Source: Faecalicoccus pleomorphus DSM 20574 (lineage in GTDB: Bacteria; Bacillota_I; Bacilli_A; Erysipelotrichales; Erysipelotrichaceae). Taken from it: a DNA stretch of 64,000 nt. Made by a program: the position numbers and the translations under genes. This document shows positions 25,325-35,256 of this stretch, piece after piece (the stretch's first letter is position 1; each line of letters starts with the position of its first letter). The stretch is from contig NZ_ATUT01000007.1 of assembly GCF_000420345.1 (NCBI RefSeq), forward strand, positions 1-64,000, written 5' to 3'. Below the pieces are notes generated by a model that saw only the letters and a program-made list of their open reading frames with translations, had not been told where the DNA came from and searched no databases.

Positions 25325-26317
25325 TTACTTTAAAACTTCTTTATAAACTCGTAATACATTTTTATAAAAGATCTTTTCAATCTCTTCCTGCGTAAGTCCA
25401 TGTTCTGACAGAGCCTGCGCCAATTTATTCATACAGGAAGCATCCGGTATTTCCAAGTCCGCGTGGATACCATCAAAATCCGTACCGAGTCCGATGCAAT
25501 CAATGCCGGCAATCTCTTTGATGTAAAGAATATGACGTATCATCGCTTCAATGCGGCTTGGACCGTTTGGAATCGCATGCTCTTCTAAAAAATCACCACA
25601 GAAATTAATCCCCATAACACCGCCTCGAGCATGCATTGCCCGAATCATATCATCGCTTAAATTACGAGCTACCGGACAAATACTTCTGGCATTGGAATGA
25701 GAAGCTACAAAAGGCTTTGTCGTGTATTTTAACACATCATAAAAACCGGCATCGTTTAAATGACTGACATCAACGATCATACCTAAATGCTCCATTTCCC
25801 GAATATACTGAATACCAAAATCCGTTAAGCCATGGATGGTATCAATCTGTTGGAGCGAACTGGCCTGCTTATAGTCTGTAAAGTCATCCAAAGAAAAGTT
25901 TGGATATCCGATCCCGTTAGGATAGTTCCATGTTAACGCAATCATACGTACACCTAAACGATAATAATTTCTAAGCATAGAAAGATCGTTAAAGACAACA
26001 CCACCATCTTCTAAGGTCAACAAAGCTGATATTTTTGAAGCTTTTTCATTTTTCTCAATATCTTCATAACAAAGTACCGGTGCGATATAATCTTTATTCT
26101 TTTCAATTTCTTTCCAGAAAACATCCATCAGACGCATTGTTTGTTTTTCCGGAATGGATAAAACCTTCTGATCGGTAAACAACGCAAAGTTTTGAAGCAA
26201 ATAATCTCCTTTTTTCATCTTCTGAATATCAATGCTTAAATCATTTTGAAACAATCCCTTTTCTGGGTGATTTAAAAGTTCCAAAATTGTATCGCAATGC
26301 ATATCAATGACTTTCAT
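25325..26317 (-). CDS. Membrane dipeptidase family (peptidase M19)
   Basis: M19 renal-dipeptidase-like metallopeptidase, 330 residues. Zinc ligands and active-site motifs appear in order: VIDMHCDT at the start, LEDGG near 105, VDVSHLND, FVASHSNARS and GLGTDFDG. Members cleave dipeptides, sometimes with D-residues. No signal peptide is seen, so it acts in the cytoplasm. Its ATG lies inside the end of the HAD gene (14-base overlap) and uses GGAGG there, so the two are co-translated. No terminator follows before the mscL promoter. Confidence 0.9.
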   Translation of the reverse strand: MKVIDMHCDTILELLNHPEKGLFQNDLSIDIQKMKKGDYLLQNFALFTDQKVLSIPEKQTMRLMDVFWKEIEKNKDYIAPVLCYEDIEKNEKASKISALLTLEDGGVVFNDLSMLRNYYRLGVRMIALTWNYPNGIGYPNFSLDDFTDYKQASSLQQIDTIHGLTDFGIQYIREMEHLGMIVDVSHLNDAGFYDVLKYTTKPFVASHSNARSICPVARNLSDDMIRAMHARGGVMGINFCGDFLEEHAIPNGPSRIEAMIRHILYIKEIAGIDCIGLGTDFDGIHADLEIPDASCMNKLAQALSEHGLTQEEIEKIFYKNVLRVYKEVLK

Positions 26318-27134
26318 AGGTTTCCTCCAACAACCGATCTAACCAAATCAGGCAGCCATCTTCATAACAGGAAGGAACGATCATATCGGCCACTTCTTTA
26401 CATTCTTCTTTGGCATTTTCCAAAGTACATCCCAAGGCTGCCAGGCGTATGCTTTCGACATCACTATATCCATCACCAATGACAGTCACCTGATCCCAGC
26501 CTGCATGTAAACTCTTCAACAATTTCTCTAATGCTCCCTGTTTAGAAACTTCTTTGTGCAAAACATCGTATAGAGTCGGTGTACTGCGGATGACTTGAAA
26601 GTCCGTATGTTGTCCAATTTCTGGTTCAAGAGCATCCATAACCGTTTCCAATTCTTCCGGTTTTGCCGCAACCGAGCATTTTACTACCTCTGCTTTTAAA
26701 TATCGTGTAGGGTGCATTGTTGTAATATAATCAATATCACAGTTTTTCTGATCCAGTTCAAATCCCAAACGCATTTGACTGCATATCACAGCTTCTGGCT
26801 GCGTAAACCCGATTCCGATATTGTGTTTTTCCATAAGTTGCCAGAGCCACAACACTTGATCAGAATCCATTTTTGTGCAATCGATCACTTGTTTTGTCCG
26901 CATATCATACACATGAGAACCATTCGAAGAAATCAAATAACCCCCAAAAGTATCCATTCCAATCTGCAGTGCTAACGGATACACGCCTTGAAAAACACGC
27001 GCGCTGTTGAGTATCACCGTATTTCCCTTTTCCTGCAGGGCAATCAGCTTTTCCTGAACCGCCTTTGATACATACAAGCCATCGCTGGGCGGCATCAAAG
27101 AACCATCTAAATCACATACGATCCATCGTTTCAT
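26304..27134 (-). CDS. HAD-superfamily hydrolase (Cof type)
   Basis: Cof-like phosphatase of the HAD superfamily, about 276 residues. Motif I is WIVCDLDGSLM with the nucleophile Asp, motif II the SSNGSHVYD strand, and motifs III/IV are KQGALEKL and VIGDGYSDVESI. The C2-type cap lies between. Such enzymes remove phosphate from sugar phosphates or cofactors; the substrate is unknown. ATG 27134 has GAGGGA upstream, while an earlier ATG at 27161 lies in the promoter. Operon with the M19 peptidase. Confidence 0.88.
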   Translation of the reverse strand: MKRWIVCDLDGSLMPPSDGLYVSKAVQEKLIALQEKGNTVILNSARVFQGVYPLALQIGMDTFGGYLISSNGSHVYDMRTKQVIDCTKMDSDQVLWLWQLMEKHNIGIGFTQPEAVICSQMRLGFELDQKNCDIDYITTMHPTRYLKAEVVKCSVAAKPEELETVMDALEPEIGQHTDFQVIRSTPTLYDVLHKEVSKQGALEKLLKSLHAGWDQVTVIGDGYSDVESIRLAALGCTLENAKEECKEVADMIVPSCYEDGCLIWLDRLLEETYESH

Positions 27135-27160
27135 ACTATCCCTCGCTTCTTGTAGATTCA

Positions 27161-27166
27161 TTATAC
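27161..27166 (-). promoter_or_regulatory. -10 element directly after a terminator T-run (HAD operon)
   Basis: Minus-strand TTTTTTTG-TATAAT: the T-run of the upstream terminator runs into the -10. A weak TTCTCA at the correct 17-base distance lies inside the hairpin. Confidence 0.5.
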
Positions 27167-27167
27167 A

Positions 27168-27197
27168 AAAAAAGTCACTCTGTGAGAATGACTTTTC
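27168..27197 (-). terminator. Intrinsic terminator after the DUF4256 gene
   Basis: Minus-strand AAGTCA-T-TCTC / GAG-TGACTT stem followed by seven T. Confidence 0.8.
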
Positions 27198-27213
27198 AGA
27201 TACACGAAGAAAC

Positions 27214-27735
27214 CTACTTCGTCTTTAATACGACTTTGGCACGATAGCCGTGACTGGAATAATAAGAATCCGCTCCATTGCAGTAGATAAAAGTTCTTCC
27301 ATAACGTTTACTGCCAAATAATGCACCGCCTTGTTTACGCATCAAATCTTCTGTTTTGATCCAGCTTGAAGTCTTTAAATCCAAGTCTTCCATCGACTGC
27401 AGCCATACATACTCCGCTTCATTCAACAAAACAAGTTTCTTTTCCTGTGCATCTTCCATCACACTGGAACTCGGTGCATTTTGTTTTCTTTTCAATCGAG
27501 CTTCTTTGTCATAACATAAACTTCTTCTTTTCGGACTTTCCTTTGAAAAGTCACAAATACAAAGCTGGCCCTCCAACACAACAACATCAGGTTCTCCCTT
27601 TGTCTCTTCCATATAAGAAACAACTTCTAATAGTTCTTGGGTCAGCAAACTCTCTACATCTTCCCATCGTATCGAAGAATGACGTTGTTTATGCGCATCA
27701 AAGCGTTCTTTTAAAATACATTTCATCCCGTCCAT
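27214..27735 (-). CDS. DUF4256 family protein
   Basis: A 173-residue protein matching the DUF4256 family, whose function is unknown. The recognisable blocks are SPKRRSLCYDKEARL, the LLNEAEYVWLQ segment and the strongly conserved DLKTSSWIKTEDLMRKQGGALFGSKRY followed here in shorter view by FIYCNGADSYYSSHGYR. No signal peptide or membrane helix. ATG 27735 has AAGGAGGA five bases upstream, better than the start seven codons before. Single gene with its own terminator. Confidence 0.8.
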   Translation of the reverse strand: MDGMKCILKERFDAHKQRHSSIRWEDVESLLTQELLEVVSYMEETKGEPDVVVLEGQLCICDFSKESPKRRSLCYDKEARLKRKQNAPSSSVMEDAQEKKLVLLNEAEYVWLQSMEDLDLKTSSWIKTEDLMRKQGGALFGSKRYGRTFIYCNGADSYYSSHGYRAKVVLKTK

Positions 27736-27796
27736 GATGATCCTCCTTGATGCCATTGTACCAAGGCCAAGCCCTAAACCCTACTCATATACTCCA

Positions 27797-27822
27797 CAAA
27801 AAAAGCAACTGTAACCAGTTGC
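27797..27822 (-). terminator. Intrinsic terminator
   Basis: Minus-strand GCAACTG-GTTA-CAGTTGC followed by seven T, just past the stop at 27827. Confidence 0.88.
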
Positions 27823-27826
27823 CTGT

Positions 27827-28846
27827 TTAAATCGTTTGTTGAATATCTTGATAAATATCATCTAATTCCTGCAGCGGATCATTGACGATCTCAATCTGCA
27901 GTTGTTCACAAAGATATTCCATGCCAATCAGAATGCGCGGATTGCGCGCATATAACTTTTTAGGAATCCCATACTTTTCAATGATATGAAAGAAAATAGA
28001 AACCACTGTTTCCATTTCATCATGATCCAAAGTCAAAACATCACCCGCCAGAATGAAATCTTCTTTTAAGTCATAGGCTAAGACCAATAAGGGATTGATA
28101 GGGCGATCATAATCCGGATCATCAATGGGAGTAAAAAGATAATTCAAATCCATGACAAGCTCCATATCCGTTCTTTCATACCCTTTAAATTCCTCCAATA
28201 CAGAATCCTCAACTTTTATGGTCAGAAACCGTGGAAGCGTATTGGGCACTGGCAATGGATAGATCGTCAAGGAAGGCTCTTCTCCTTCCTGATCAGAATC
28301 CCAGCCTGCCATTAAAAGCTCACCGTTTTCAAAATCAGGAAGATATTCTTGATCTTCCATCACCATATCAACAACCTTATTTAAAACCTCCATGATTTTC
28401 CTACATTGTACGACCTCATCTCGATTTAAAGTAACCGGCACATAACGCGGTTCAAAAGAATAAAAGTATGTCCAGTCATTCGCACCTTGGTAGTTAAGGC
28501 CCAGATCCTGAATCAATTTTCTCTGTTCCGGTTCGATTTCTGATACATCTCCATAATAACAAGTCATACAAGTAATATCACCCATGATGTATGTTGTCGG
28601 AGCCGAGTATTGATACGAATACATGATCATACATAGATCAGAATACCCATCCATTCCATAATACATCGTTATCCCTGGGCAGTTTCCCTGTCGCCCCATA
28701 ATACTGCAAAAATATGGTTCTCTTTTTCCTTCCAGCTGTACGGCAATCAGATCAATATCTTCAAAGATCGTCCACGGCTTTTTTTTCTTTAATTCATCGG
28801 CTTCTTTATACAGTTGTCTCCATTGTTCCAGTGTTGCCTGTTGCAT
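27827..28846 (-). CDS. Uncharacterised protein with DUF7309/DUF6930-like domains
   Basis: A 339-residue acidic cytoplasmic protein. The N-terminal half (PWTIFEDIDLIAVQLEG, YFCSIMGRQGNCPGITMYYG) resembles the DUF7309 domain and the C-terminal half (FILAGDVLTLDHDEMETVV) the DUF6930 domain; both assignments are from memory of the families and are moderate. No function is known. The GGAG site fits ATG 28846 better than the ATG two codons earlier. It stands alone between the enolase terminator and its own terminator. Confidence 0.65.
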   Translation of the reverse strand: MQQATLEQWRQLYKEADELKKKKPWTIFEDIDLIAVQLEGKREPYFCSIMGRQGNCPGITMYYGMDGYSDLCMIMYSYQYSAPTTYIMGDITCMTCYYGDVSEIEPEQRKLIQDLGLNYQGANDWTYFYSFEPRYVPVTLNRDEVVQCRKIMEVLNKVVDMVMEDQEYLPDFENGELLMAGWDSDQEGEEPSLTIYPLPVPNTLPRFLTIKVEDSVLEEFKGYERTDMELVMDLNYLFTPIDDPDYDRPINPLLVLAYDLKEDFILAGDVLTLDHDEMETVVSIFFHIIEKYGIPKKLYARNPRILIGMEYLCEQLQIEIVNDPLQELDDIYQDIQQTI

Positions 28847-28888
28847 AAACATTCTCCTTATTTTCTACTATTATGAAGGAAAACCGAT

Positions 28889-28914
28889 AAAAAGAAAAGA
28901 CCCCTTACGGGGTC
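28889..28914 (-). terminator. Intrinsic terminator of eno
   Basis: Minus-strand GACCCC-GTAA-GGGGTC followed by TTTTCTTTTT. Confidence 0.92.
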
Positions 28915-28920
28915 ATGATC

Positions 28921-30237
<1,317 letters not shown>

Positions 30238-30268
30238 TTAAGTTCCTCCTTTGCCTTAAGCTACAAAA

Positions 30269-30297
30269 ATAATACCACTTTAGCGCCTCAGATTCAA
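30269..30297 (-). promoter_or_regulatory. Promoter of eno
   Basis: Minus-strand TTGAAT (30292-30297), 17-base spacer, TATTAT (30269-30274), starting four bases after the U32 stop codon. Confidence 0.75.
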
Positions 30298-30300
30298 TAT

Positions 30301-32385
30301 CTACTCCTGTACTCTAGCCTGAAATTCCTTGAGAATTTTTACTTTTTTTAACGCATCTTCCCGCAAGAAGAACAAGTGAAAATTCTGGATGCCCAGCTTC
30401 TTATAATACGCTATTTTATCCAGCCCATTCCAAGCTTCTTTTTCAAAAATACACATATGACATTTTGCATTTCCCTCTAAAAAATACTCTTTTTGATCTT
30501 TTCCTTTTAGGCAGAACGTATGCGTATGACATAAAGTACAATTCTTTCTTTGTCCATCCCTTAAAGCCGTATTGATGACACAATGATTCATGATCATCAA
30601 CCTTCTTTTTCCATAGACATAACTCATGACCGGTGCGTCAAAACCATATCGTTTCTTAAATCCTGTAAGCATCGCTTTCAGATCTGCATCCTTACATTCC
30701 AAAGACAATTCCACACAGGAAAATCCCAGCTTTAAAAGACAAGCAATCGCATAGGAGTTTGTGACATTGTAGCGTAAATCCGCTAACCCTTCCATCGATG
30801 AATGGATATGTTCCTGTATCCAATGTTTCCCTTGCACTTGGTGAGGTGTTATTGGAACATCATACATTTTTTCCACGATTGGACTTGTCTTTGTCTTTTC
30901 TTTATAGAAAGCCTCAATGGCCTGATTACGAATATGATTCAATGCGCCCAGGGGAAAGAAGAAAGGAGCATCCAATGCAAAATGAAAGGACTGAATTTCT
31001 AAAAAGCTATCGTTTGTTTTTGAAAACTGACGTTTTAAAATATCCGGACCACAAGGTTTGTTCCTGGCAACATCAGCCACCTCTTCACTGCGCCACGTAA
31101 TCAAACAATCACCTTCAGACAAGGTACATTCCAAAGGATATCCGGGTCCTTTACAAGCTAAATGACAAGAAACCTGCACTTTTCGTTGTTTTTTTTCGAT
31201 CGTTTGCTCAATTTCTTTTTGAAGCGTTGTATCAATCGTCTTTAAAACCTTGGTTTTTACGGGAATACGCTCTTGCATGTTGATCTCTACAATTTGACCG
31301 GATTTTGCCTGAGCAATCAGCTTTCCCTGTGTATCATAGAGATAATTTAAACGAAAACCCATAGAACCATTCTTCCATACCAGCCGAATACCGTCATTTT
31401 GATGTAAAGAGTCCTGCAGCTTGATACGTACTCGTTTTCCTTTCTGCGCGATCACATGACCAATCAAAACACCCTGATGATTGCTGGTTTTCGTATTCAT
31501 CAAGGCATTGCCTCGCTGATCATAAAGATGACCTTTCGTAAATCCTCGATTAAATGTTACCTGCAGCTCTTTCTGTTCTTTTTTACCCAGTGTTTTTCCA
31601 TGCAGTACATCATAGACCTGATGCACACATTCAAACACATATTCTTTGGATTTCATACGGCCTTCAATCTTGATGGAACAAACACCAAGTTCTTCTAATT
31701 CTTTGACCTGCTCAATCAATGATAAATCCTTAGGGCTTAAAAAATATTGTTCTTTTTCCTGAATCAACTTTCCATCCTGATAAAGTTTATATGGCATGCG
31801 ACAAGGCTGTGCACACATACCGCGGTTTCCGCTTCTGTCATATTCAATCGAACTAAACAGACATTGCCCGCTGTAACAAATACAGATAGCGCCATGGACA
31901 AAAACTTCCACTTCCATTCCTGTCTGAACCGCTGCTTTGACCTGTTCTAAACTGCACTCTCTTGCCAGTACAACGCGTTTAACCCCTAATGTTTTTAATT
32001 GTTCTATCTGCTCAACCTGCGTTACAGAAAGCTGAGTAGAAGCATGCACAACGAGTTCCGGCAATCTTTCATGCAGAAGATGAATCAATCCTAAATCCTG
32101 AACAATCAAAGCATCTACTCCCATTTCATGAAGACGTTTGGCCTGTTGATAAGCTTGTTCAATTTCCTCTTCAAACAATAAAGTGTTCATAGTCACATGC
32201 ACTTTAATATTCAAACTATGACAACGTGCCAATACCTCTTTCATTTGCTCCCAGGTAAAATTGTTCGCATAAGCCCTGGCTCCAAATGAAGGAAGCGCGC
32301 AATATATCGCATCACATCCAGCCTGAATGGCAGCTTCCAAAACTTCCATACTGCCAACCGGCGCTAATATTTCTATTCTTTTCAT
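30301..32385 (-). CDS. U32-family protein with C-terminal DUF3656-like part (RlhA-like)
   Basis: A 694-residue U32 protein. The TIM-barrel half starts IEILAPVGSMEVLEAAIQAGCDAIY and carries the family signature region IKIEGRMKSKEYV; cysteines in CICYSGQCLFSS and RGMCAQPCRMPY fit the iron-sulfur ligands. The C-terminal half matches the long U32 form (DUF3656) found in RlhA, which hydroxylates a cytidine of 23S rRNA in E. coli; older annotation calls these collagenase-like proteases. Substrate here is inferred. The ATG has no visible ribosome site: 14 bases upstream is a terminator T-run. Confidence 0.88.
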   Translation of the reverse strand: MKRIEILAPVGSMEVLEAAIQAGCDAIYCALPSFGARAYANNFTWEQMKEVLARCHSLNIKVHVTMNTLLFEEEIEQAYQQAKRLHEMGVDALIVQDLGLIHLLHERLPELVVHASTQLSVTQVEQIEQLKTLGVKRVVLARECSLEQVKAAVQTGMEVEVFVHGAICICYSGQCLFSSIEYDRSGNRGMCAQPCRMPYKLYQDGKLIQEKEQYFLSPKDLSLIEQVKELEELGVCSIKIEGRMKSKEYVFECVHQVYDVLHGKTLGKKEQKELQVTFNRGFTKGHLYDQRGNALMNTKTSNHQGVLIGHVIAQKGKRVRIKLQDSLHQNDGIRLVWKNGSMGFRLNYLYDTQGKLIAQAKSGQIVEINMQERIPVKTKVLKTIDTTLQKEIEQTIEKKQRKVQVSCHLACKGPGYPLECTLSEGDCLITWRSEEVADVARNKPCGPDILKRQFSKTNDSFLEIQSFHFALDAPFFFPLGALNHIRNQAIEAFYKEKTKTSPIVEKMYDVPITPHQVQGKHWIQEHIHSSMEGLADLRYNVTNSYAIACLLKLGFSCVELSLECKDADLKAMLTGFKKRYGFDAPVMSYVYGKRRLMIMNHCVINTALRDGQRKNCTLCHTHTFCLKGKDQKEYFLEGNAKCHMCIFEKEAWNGLDKIAYYKKLGIQNFHLFFLREDALKKVKILKEFQARVQE

Positions 32386-32398
32386 GTTAATAGTATAT

Positions 32399-32426
32399 AT
32401 AAAGAAAAGTCATGTTTCCATGACTT
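32399..32426 (-). terminator. Intrinsic terminator of the DtxR-type gene
   Basis: Minus-strand AAGTCATG-GAAA-CATGACTT followed by TTCTTT. Confidence 0.85.
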
Positions 32427-32793
32427 ACTTCTTATTTTCATAATAATTTTGAATCGCATCAAATGTTTCCTGGGAAATCACATGTTCCATGCGGCAGGCA
32501 TCATTTTCGGCAATTGTTTTTGGCACACCGATTTCTTCCAGCATTTCCCGAAAAAAGCGATGTCTGCGATACGTTTCTGTTGCGATCCGATTCCCGGCAT
32601 CTGTCAAATATAAAAATTTATTTTCGTCTAAATGAAGATATCCATCTTTTTCCAAAAGTTTGACCGCATGCGATACACTTGGCTTAGAGAACCCCAAATA
32701 GCTGGCTACATCTACACTGCGAACATGATCGATTTTTTCACTTAATACCAGTATTGATTCCAGGTAATCTTCCAAAGATTCGCCTAATTCCAT
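32425..32793 (-). CDS. DtxR/MntR-type metal-dependent repressor
   Basis: A 122-residue metalloregulator of the DtxR family. An N-terminal winged helix-turn-helix (VDVASYLGFSKPSVSHAVKLLEKDGYLH) is followed by the metal-binding dimerisation domain with His/Glu/Cys residues in ETYRRHRFFREMLEEIGV and ACRMEHVIS. It lacks the third SH3-like domain, as MntR does, and so most likely senses manganese or iron; which one is not certain. ATG 32793 has GAGGTGA upstream. Promoter at 32815-32843. No metal transporter is adjacent. Confidence 0.88.
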   Translation of the reverse strand: MELGESLEDYLESILVLSEKIDHVRSVDVASYLGFSKPSVSHAVKLLEKDGYLHLDENKFLYLTDAGNRIATETYRRHRFFREMLEEIGVPKTIAENDACRMEHVISQETFDAIQNYYENKK

Positions 32794-32814
32794 AGTTCTC
32801 ACCTCTTCTATGCC

Positions 32815-32843
32815 ATTTTAATAGTTTGCACCACTTCTGTCAA
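32815..32843 (-). promoter_or_regulatory. Promoter of the DtxR-type gene
   Basis: Minus-strand TTGACA (32838-32843), 17-base spacer, TAAAAT (32815-32820). Consensus -35. Confidence 0.75.
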
Positions 32844-33049
32844 ACAGATTGCCATTTGTTTTCCACGCCAAGCAAACCGTTGAAATCCTTGTTTTTATTT
32901 TTTCCTTTCTTCATAGATTCGATGAGCATTAAAAAGGATAGATTTATGCATCCCCTACATCATGAGTCATTCCGATAAATCCAAACCAGGAAATAAATAT
33001 AGTGAATAATTTTTGACTAGATGGTATAGAAAACAGTGCTTTATGCAAG
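32844..33049. other. Intergenic stretch with no gene seen
   Basis: About 200 AT-rich bases between the promoter of the DtxR-type gene and the terminator of the CBS-ACT gene. Only very short frames occur (for example MHPLHHESFR at 32956). I see no convincing small RNA, repeat or coding pattern. Confidence 0.4.
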
Positions 33050-33084
33050 ACAAATAAAAAGGCTTAACACCTGATTAAGCCTTT
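33050..33084 (-). terminator. Intrinsic terminator of the liv operon
   Basis: Minus-strand AAAGGCTTAA-TCAGGTG-TTAAGCCTTT followed by TTATTTG. Confidence 0.88.
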
Positions 33085-33118
33085 CCATTACAAAATATTT
33101 AATTTGCTCATTTCACAG

Positions 33119-33760
33119 CTAGTTCTTGTATGTTTCCAATACCTGATATCCATGTTCTTCTAAAGCCTGGATCAGGTTTTTAGGATCCTCCACATCGCAT
33201 CGTACAACCATGTTGGCGATACCATCCTTAAATGAGTAAACCCCAATATGTGAAATATTTACCTTTTGTTGAACAAAAATATCTGATAATTTCCCGATGG
33301 CACCCAATTCATCTTTGACCGCAATCGTAATACGAGTTCCTTTATCCTCCCATCCAAGTACACTTAAGAAACATCCAAATACATCATTCTGGGTAACAAT
33401 TCCCACCACATTGTTCTTTTCGTCTGTAATGGGGATACACCCAATATCGTGTGTACGCATCGTTTCAGCACAGGATTCCATTAACTCTTCTTCATTCATA
33501 GAAATTACATTCTTGACCATAACAGTGTTGACTGTCGTTTTGGACAACAAATAATTTAGTTCATAAATACTTAATGAAGTGGCCGATGAATGCGATGTCG
33601 CAATCATGCCTTCTGTAATCAAACCCACCAGCTTCTGGTTTTCCACAACCGGAACACGATGAATGCCATGTTCTTTCATCAATTCCAGCACCTCTGAAAT
33701 CGTGGCATCTTTTTCTGTACAAATGACATCTTTTGTCATGTAATCTTTGACTTTAAACAT
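33119..33760 (-). CDS. CBS-pair plus ACT-domain protein (AcuB-like)
   Basis: A 213-residue regulatory protein with two CBS domains (starting VKDYMTKDVICTEKDATIS and, near residue 80, VMVKNVISMNEEEL) and a C-terminal ACT domain (RITIAVKDELGAIGKLSDIF). CBS pairs bind adenine nucleotides and ACT domains bind amino acids, so it may report energy state and branched-chain amino-acid level. It is the last gene of the liv importer operon, five bases after livF, with GGGAGG upstream. No catalytic domain is present. Confidence 0.88.
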   Translation of the reverse strand: MFKVKDYMTKDVICTEKDATISEVLELMKEHGIHRVPVVENQKLVGLITEGMIATSHSSATSLSIYELNYLLSKTTVNTVMVKNVISMNEEELMESCAETMRTHDIGCIPITDEKNNVVGIVTQNDVFGCFLSVLGWEDKGTRITIAVKDELGAIGKLSDIFVQQKVNISHIGVYSFKDGIANMVVRCDVEDPKNLIQALEEHGYQVLETYKN

Positions 33761-33764
33761 CTTT

Positions 33765-34475
33765 TTATCCTCCCAGATATGCTTTTTGGATCTCCGGACT
33801 TTCCGCTAATTCCTTACCGGTTCCGCTTAATACGACTTTTCCCGTTTCCAGTACATAAGCACGATGTGCAATTGACAAAGCCATCTTAGCGTTTTGTTCG
33901 ACTAATAACACGGTCGTTCCCTGTTTATTGATTTCTTCGATGATCGAAAAGATCTCTTTGACAAGGATCGGTGCCAATCCCATACTTGGCTCATCCAACA
34001 ATAAAAGTTTTGGTTTTGCCATTAGAGCACGTCCCATAGCCAGCATCTGTTGTTCCCCACCGGATAAAGTAGAAGCATCCTGGTTGATTCGCTCTTTCAG
34101 AATAGGAAACTGTGCATAAACTTTTTCCAGGTCTTGTTGGATTCCTTTTTTATCCTTACGTAAGAAAGCTCCCATCATCAAATTTTCATAAACGCTCAAA
34201 CCGGTAAAGATACGTCTTCCTTCCGGAACTTGTGTCAATCCTTTTTGTACGATGAATTTTGGATTCTTCTTAAAAATCGACTCACCTAAAAATAGTATAT
34301 CACCGCTGGTCTTCTTTTTGATACCACTAATGCTTTGCAACATCGTTGTTTTTCCGGCACCGTTGGCTCCAATCAAAGAAACAATCTCTCCTTCATTCAC
34401 TTCCAGATTGATTCCCTTCAATGCCTCGATCACTCCATAGTGCACATGAAGATCTTTTACTTCCAGCATCGCCAT
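33765..34475 (-). CDS. livF: Branched-chain amino-acid ABC transporter ATPase LivF
   Basis: ATP-binding subunit of the high-affinity branched-chain amino-acid importer, 236 residues. Walker A GANGAGKTT, signature LSGGEQQMLAMGRAL, Walker B LLLLDEPSMGLAP and the switch His region are intact. Its closeness to LivF (short form with VHYGVIEALKGINLEV start) separates it from the LivG gene just upstream. One-base gap from livG indicates coupling. Works with LivG on the inner face of the LivHM channel. Confidence 0.95.
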   Translation of the reverse strand: MAMLEVKDLHVHYGVIEALKGINLEVNEGEIVSLIGANGAGKTTMLQSISGIKKKTSGDILFLGESIFKKNPKFIVQKGLTQVPEGRRIFTGLSVYENLMMGAFLRKDKKGIQQDLEKVYAQFPILKERINQDASTLSGGEQQMLAMGRALMAKPKLLLLDEPSMGLAPILVKEIFSIIEEINKQGTTVLLVEQNAKMALSIAHRAYVLETGKVVLSGTGKELAESPEIQKAYLGG

Positions 34476-34476
34476 A

Positions 34477-35256
34477 TTAGATTTCCTCCCCTAAATAAGC
34501 CTTAATGACAAATTCATTGTTTCGGATTTCTTCCGGATTTCCATTGGCAATCAGCTTTCCGTAATCCAGAACGTAAATTCTTTCACAGATCTTCATAACC
34601 AAAGACATATCATGTTCAATCAGGATAATTGTTAGATTGTATTTATCACGAATACGATAAATCAAATTTGTCAGTTCAGCGGTTTCCTGTGGGTTCATAC
34701 CGGCGGCCGGCTCATCCAAAAACAAAATCTTCGGTTGAATCGCAAGGGCACGGGCAATCTCCAAACGGCGCTGCTCTCCATAAGGAAGATTGGTGGCCTG
34801 TTCATTACGTTTTCCATACAATCCAACTTCTTTTAACAGCTCACAGGCTTTTTCTTCTACCCATTTTTCTTCACTATAATAAGAAGGTAAGCGCAAAATG
34901 GCTGCTAAGGTTCCATAACGAATATTTTTATGCATCGCAACCTTTACATTTTCCAAAACCGTCATTGTCTTAAACAATCGAATATTCTGGAAAGTTCGGG
35001 CAATTCCATAAGCTGTGATCTTATAAGGTTTTAATCCACCCAATTGAATTTTCTTACCATCTTCATTGAATTCGATCAAACCACTGCTTGGTTCATATAC
35101 TCCGGTCAATAAGTTGAATAACGTAGTCTTTCCGGCACCATTGGGGCCAATCAAACCAATCAGCTCCCCCTGGTTGATCTGCATAGATACATTAGATACG
35201 GCACAAAGCCCTCCAAAGTTTTTGGTCAGATTTTTAATTTGAAGAATTGGTTCCAT
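34477..35256 (-). CDS. livG: Branched-chain amino-acid ABC transporter ATPase LivG
   Basis: Second ATP-binding subunit, 259 residues. Walker A GPNGAGKTT, the LivG-specific GIARTFQNIRLF, signature LPYGEQRRLEIARAL and Walker B ILFLDEPAAGMNP are all visible. The C-terminal ILIEHDMSLVMKICERIYVLDYG is typical of LivG. It overlaps the livM stop by one base. Drives import together with LivF. Confidence 0.95.
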   Translation of the reverse strand: MEPILQIKNLTKNFGGLCAVSNVSMQINQGELIGLIGPNGAGKTTLFNLLTGVYEPSSGLIEFNEDGKKIQLGGLKPYKITAYGIARTFQNIRLFKTMTVLENVKVAMHKNIRYGTLAAILRLPSYYSEEKWVEEKACELLKEVGLYGKRNEQATNLPYGEQRRLEIARALAIQPKILFLDEPAAGMNPQETAELTNLIYRIRDKYNLTIILIEHDMSLVMKICERIYVLDYGKLIANGNPEEIRNNEFVIKAYLGEEI

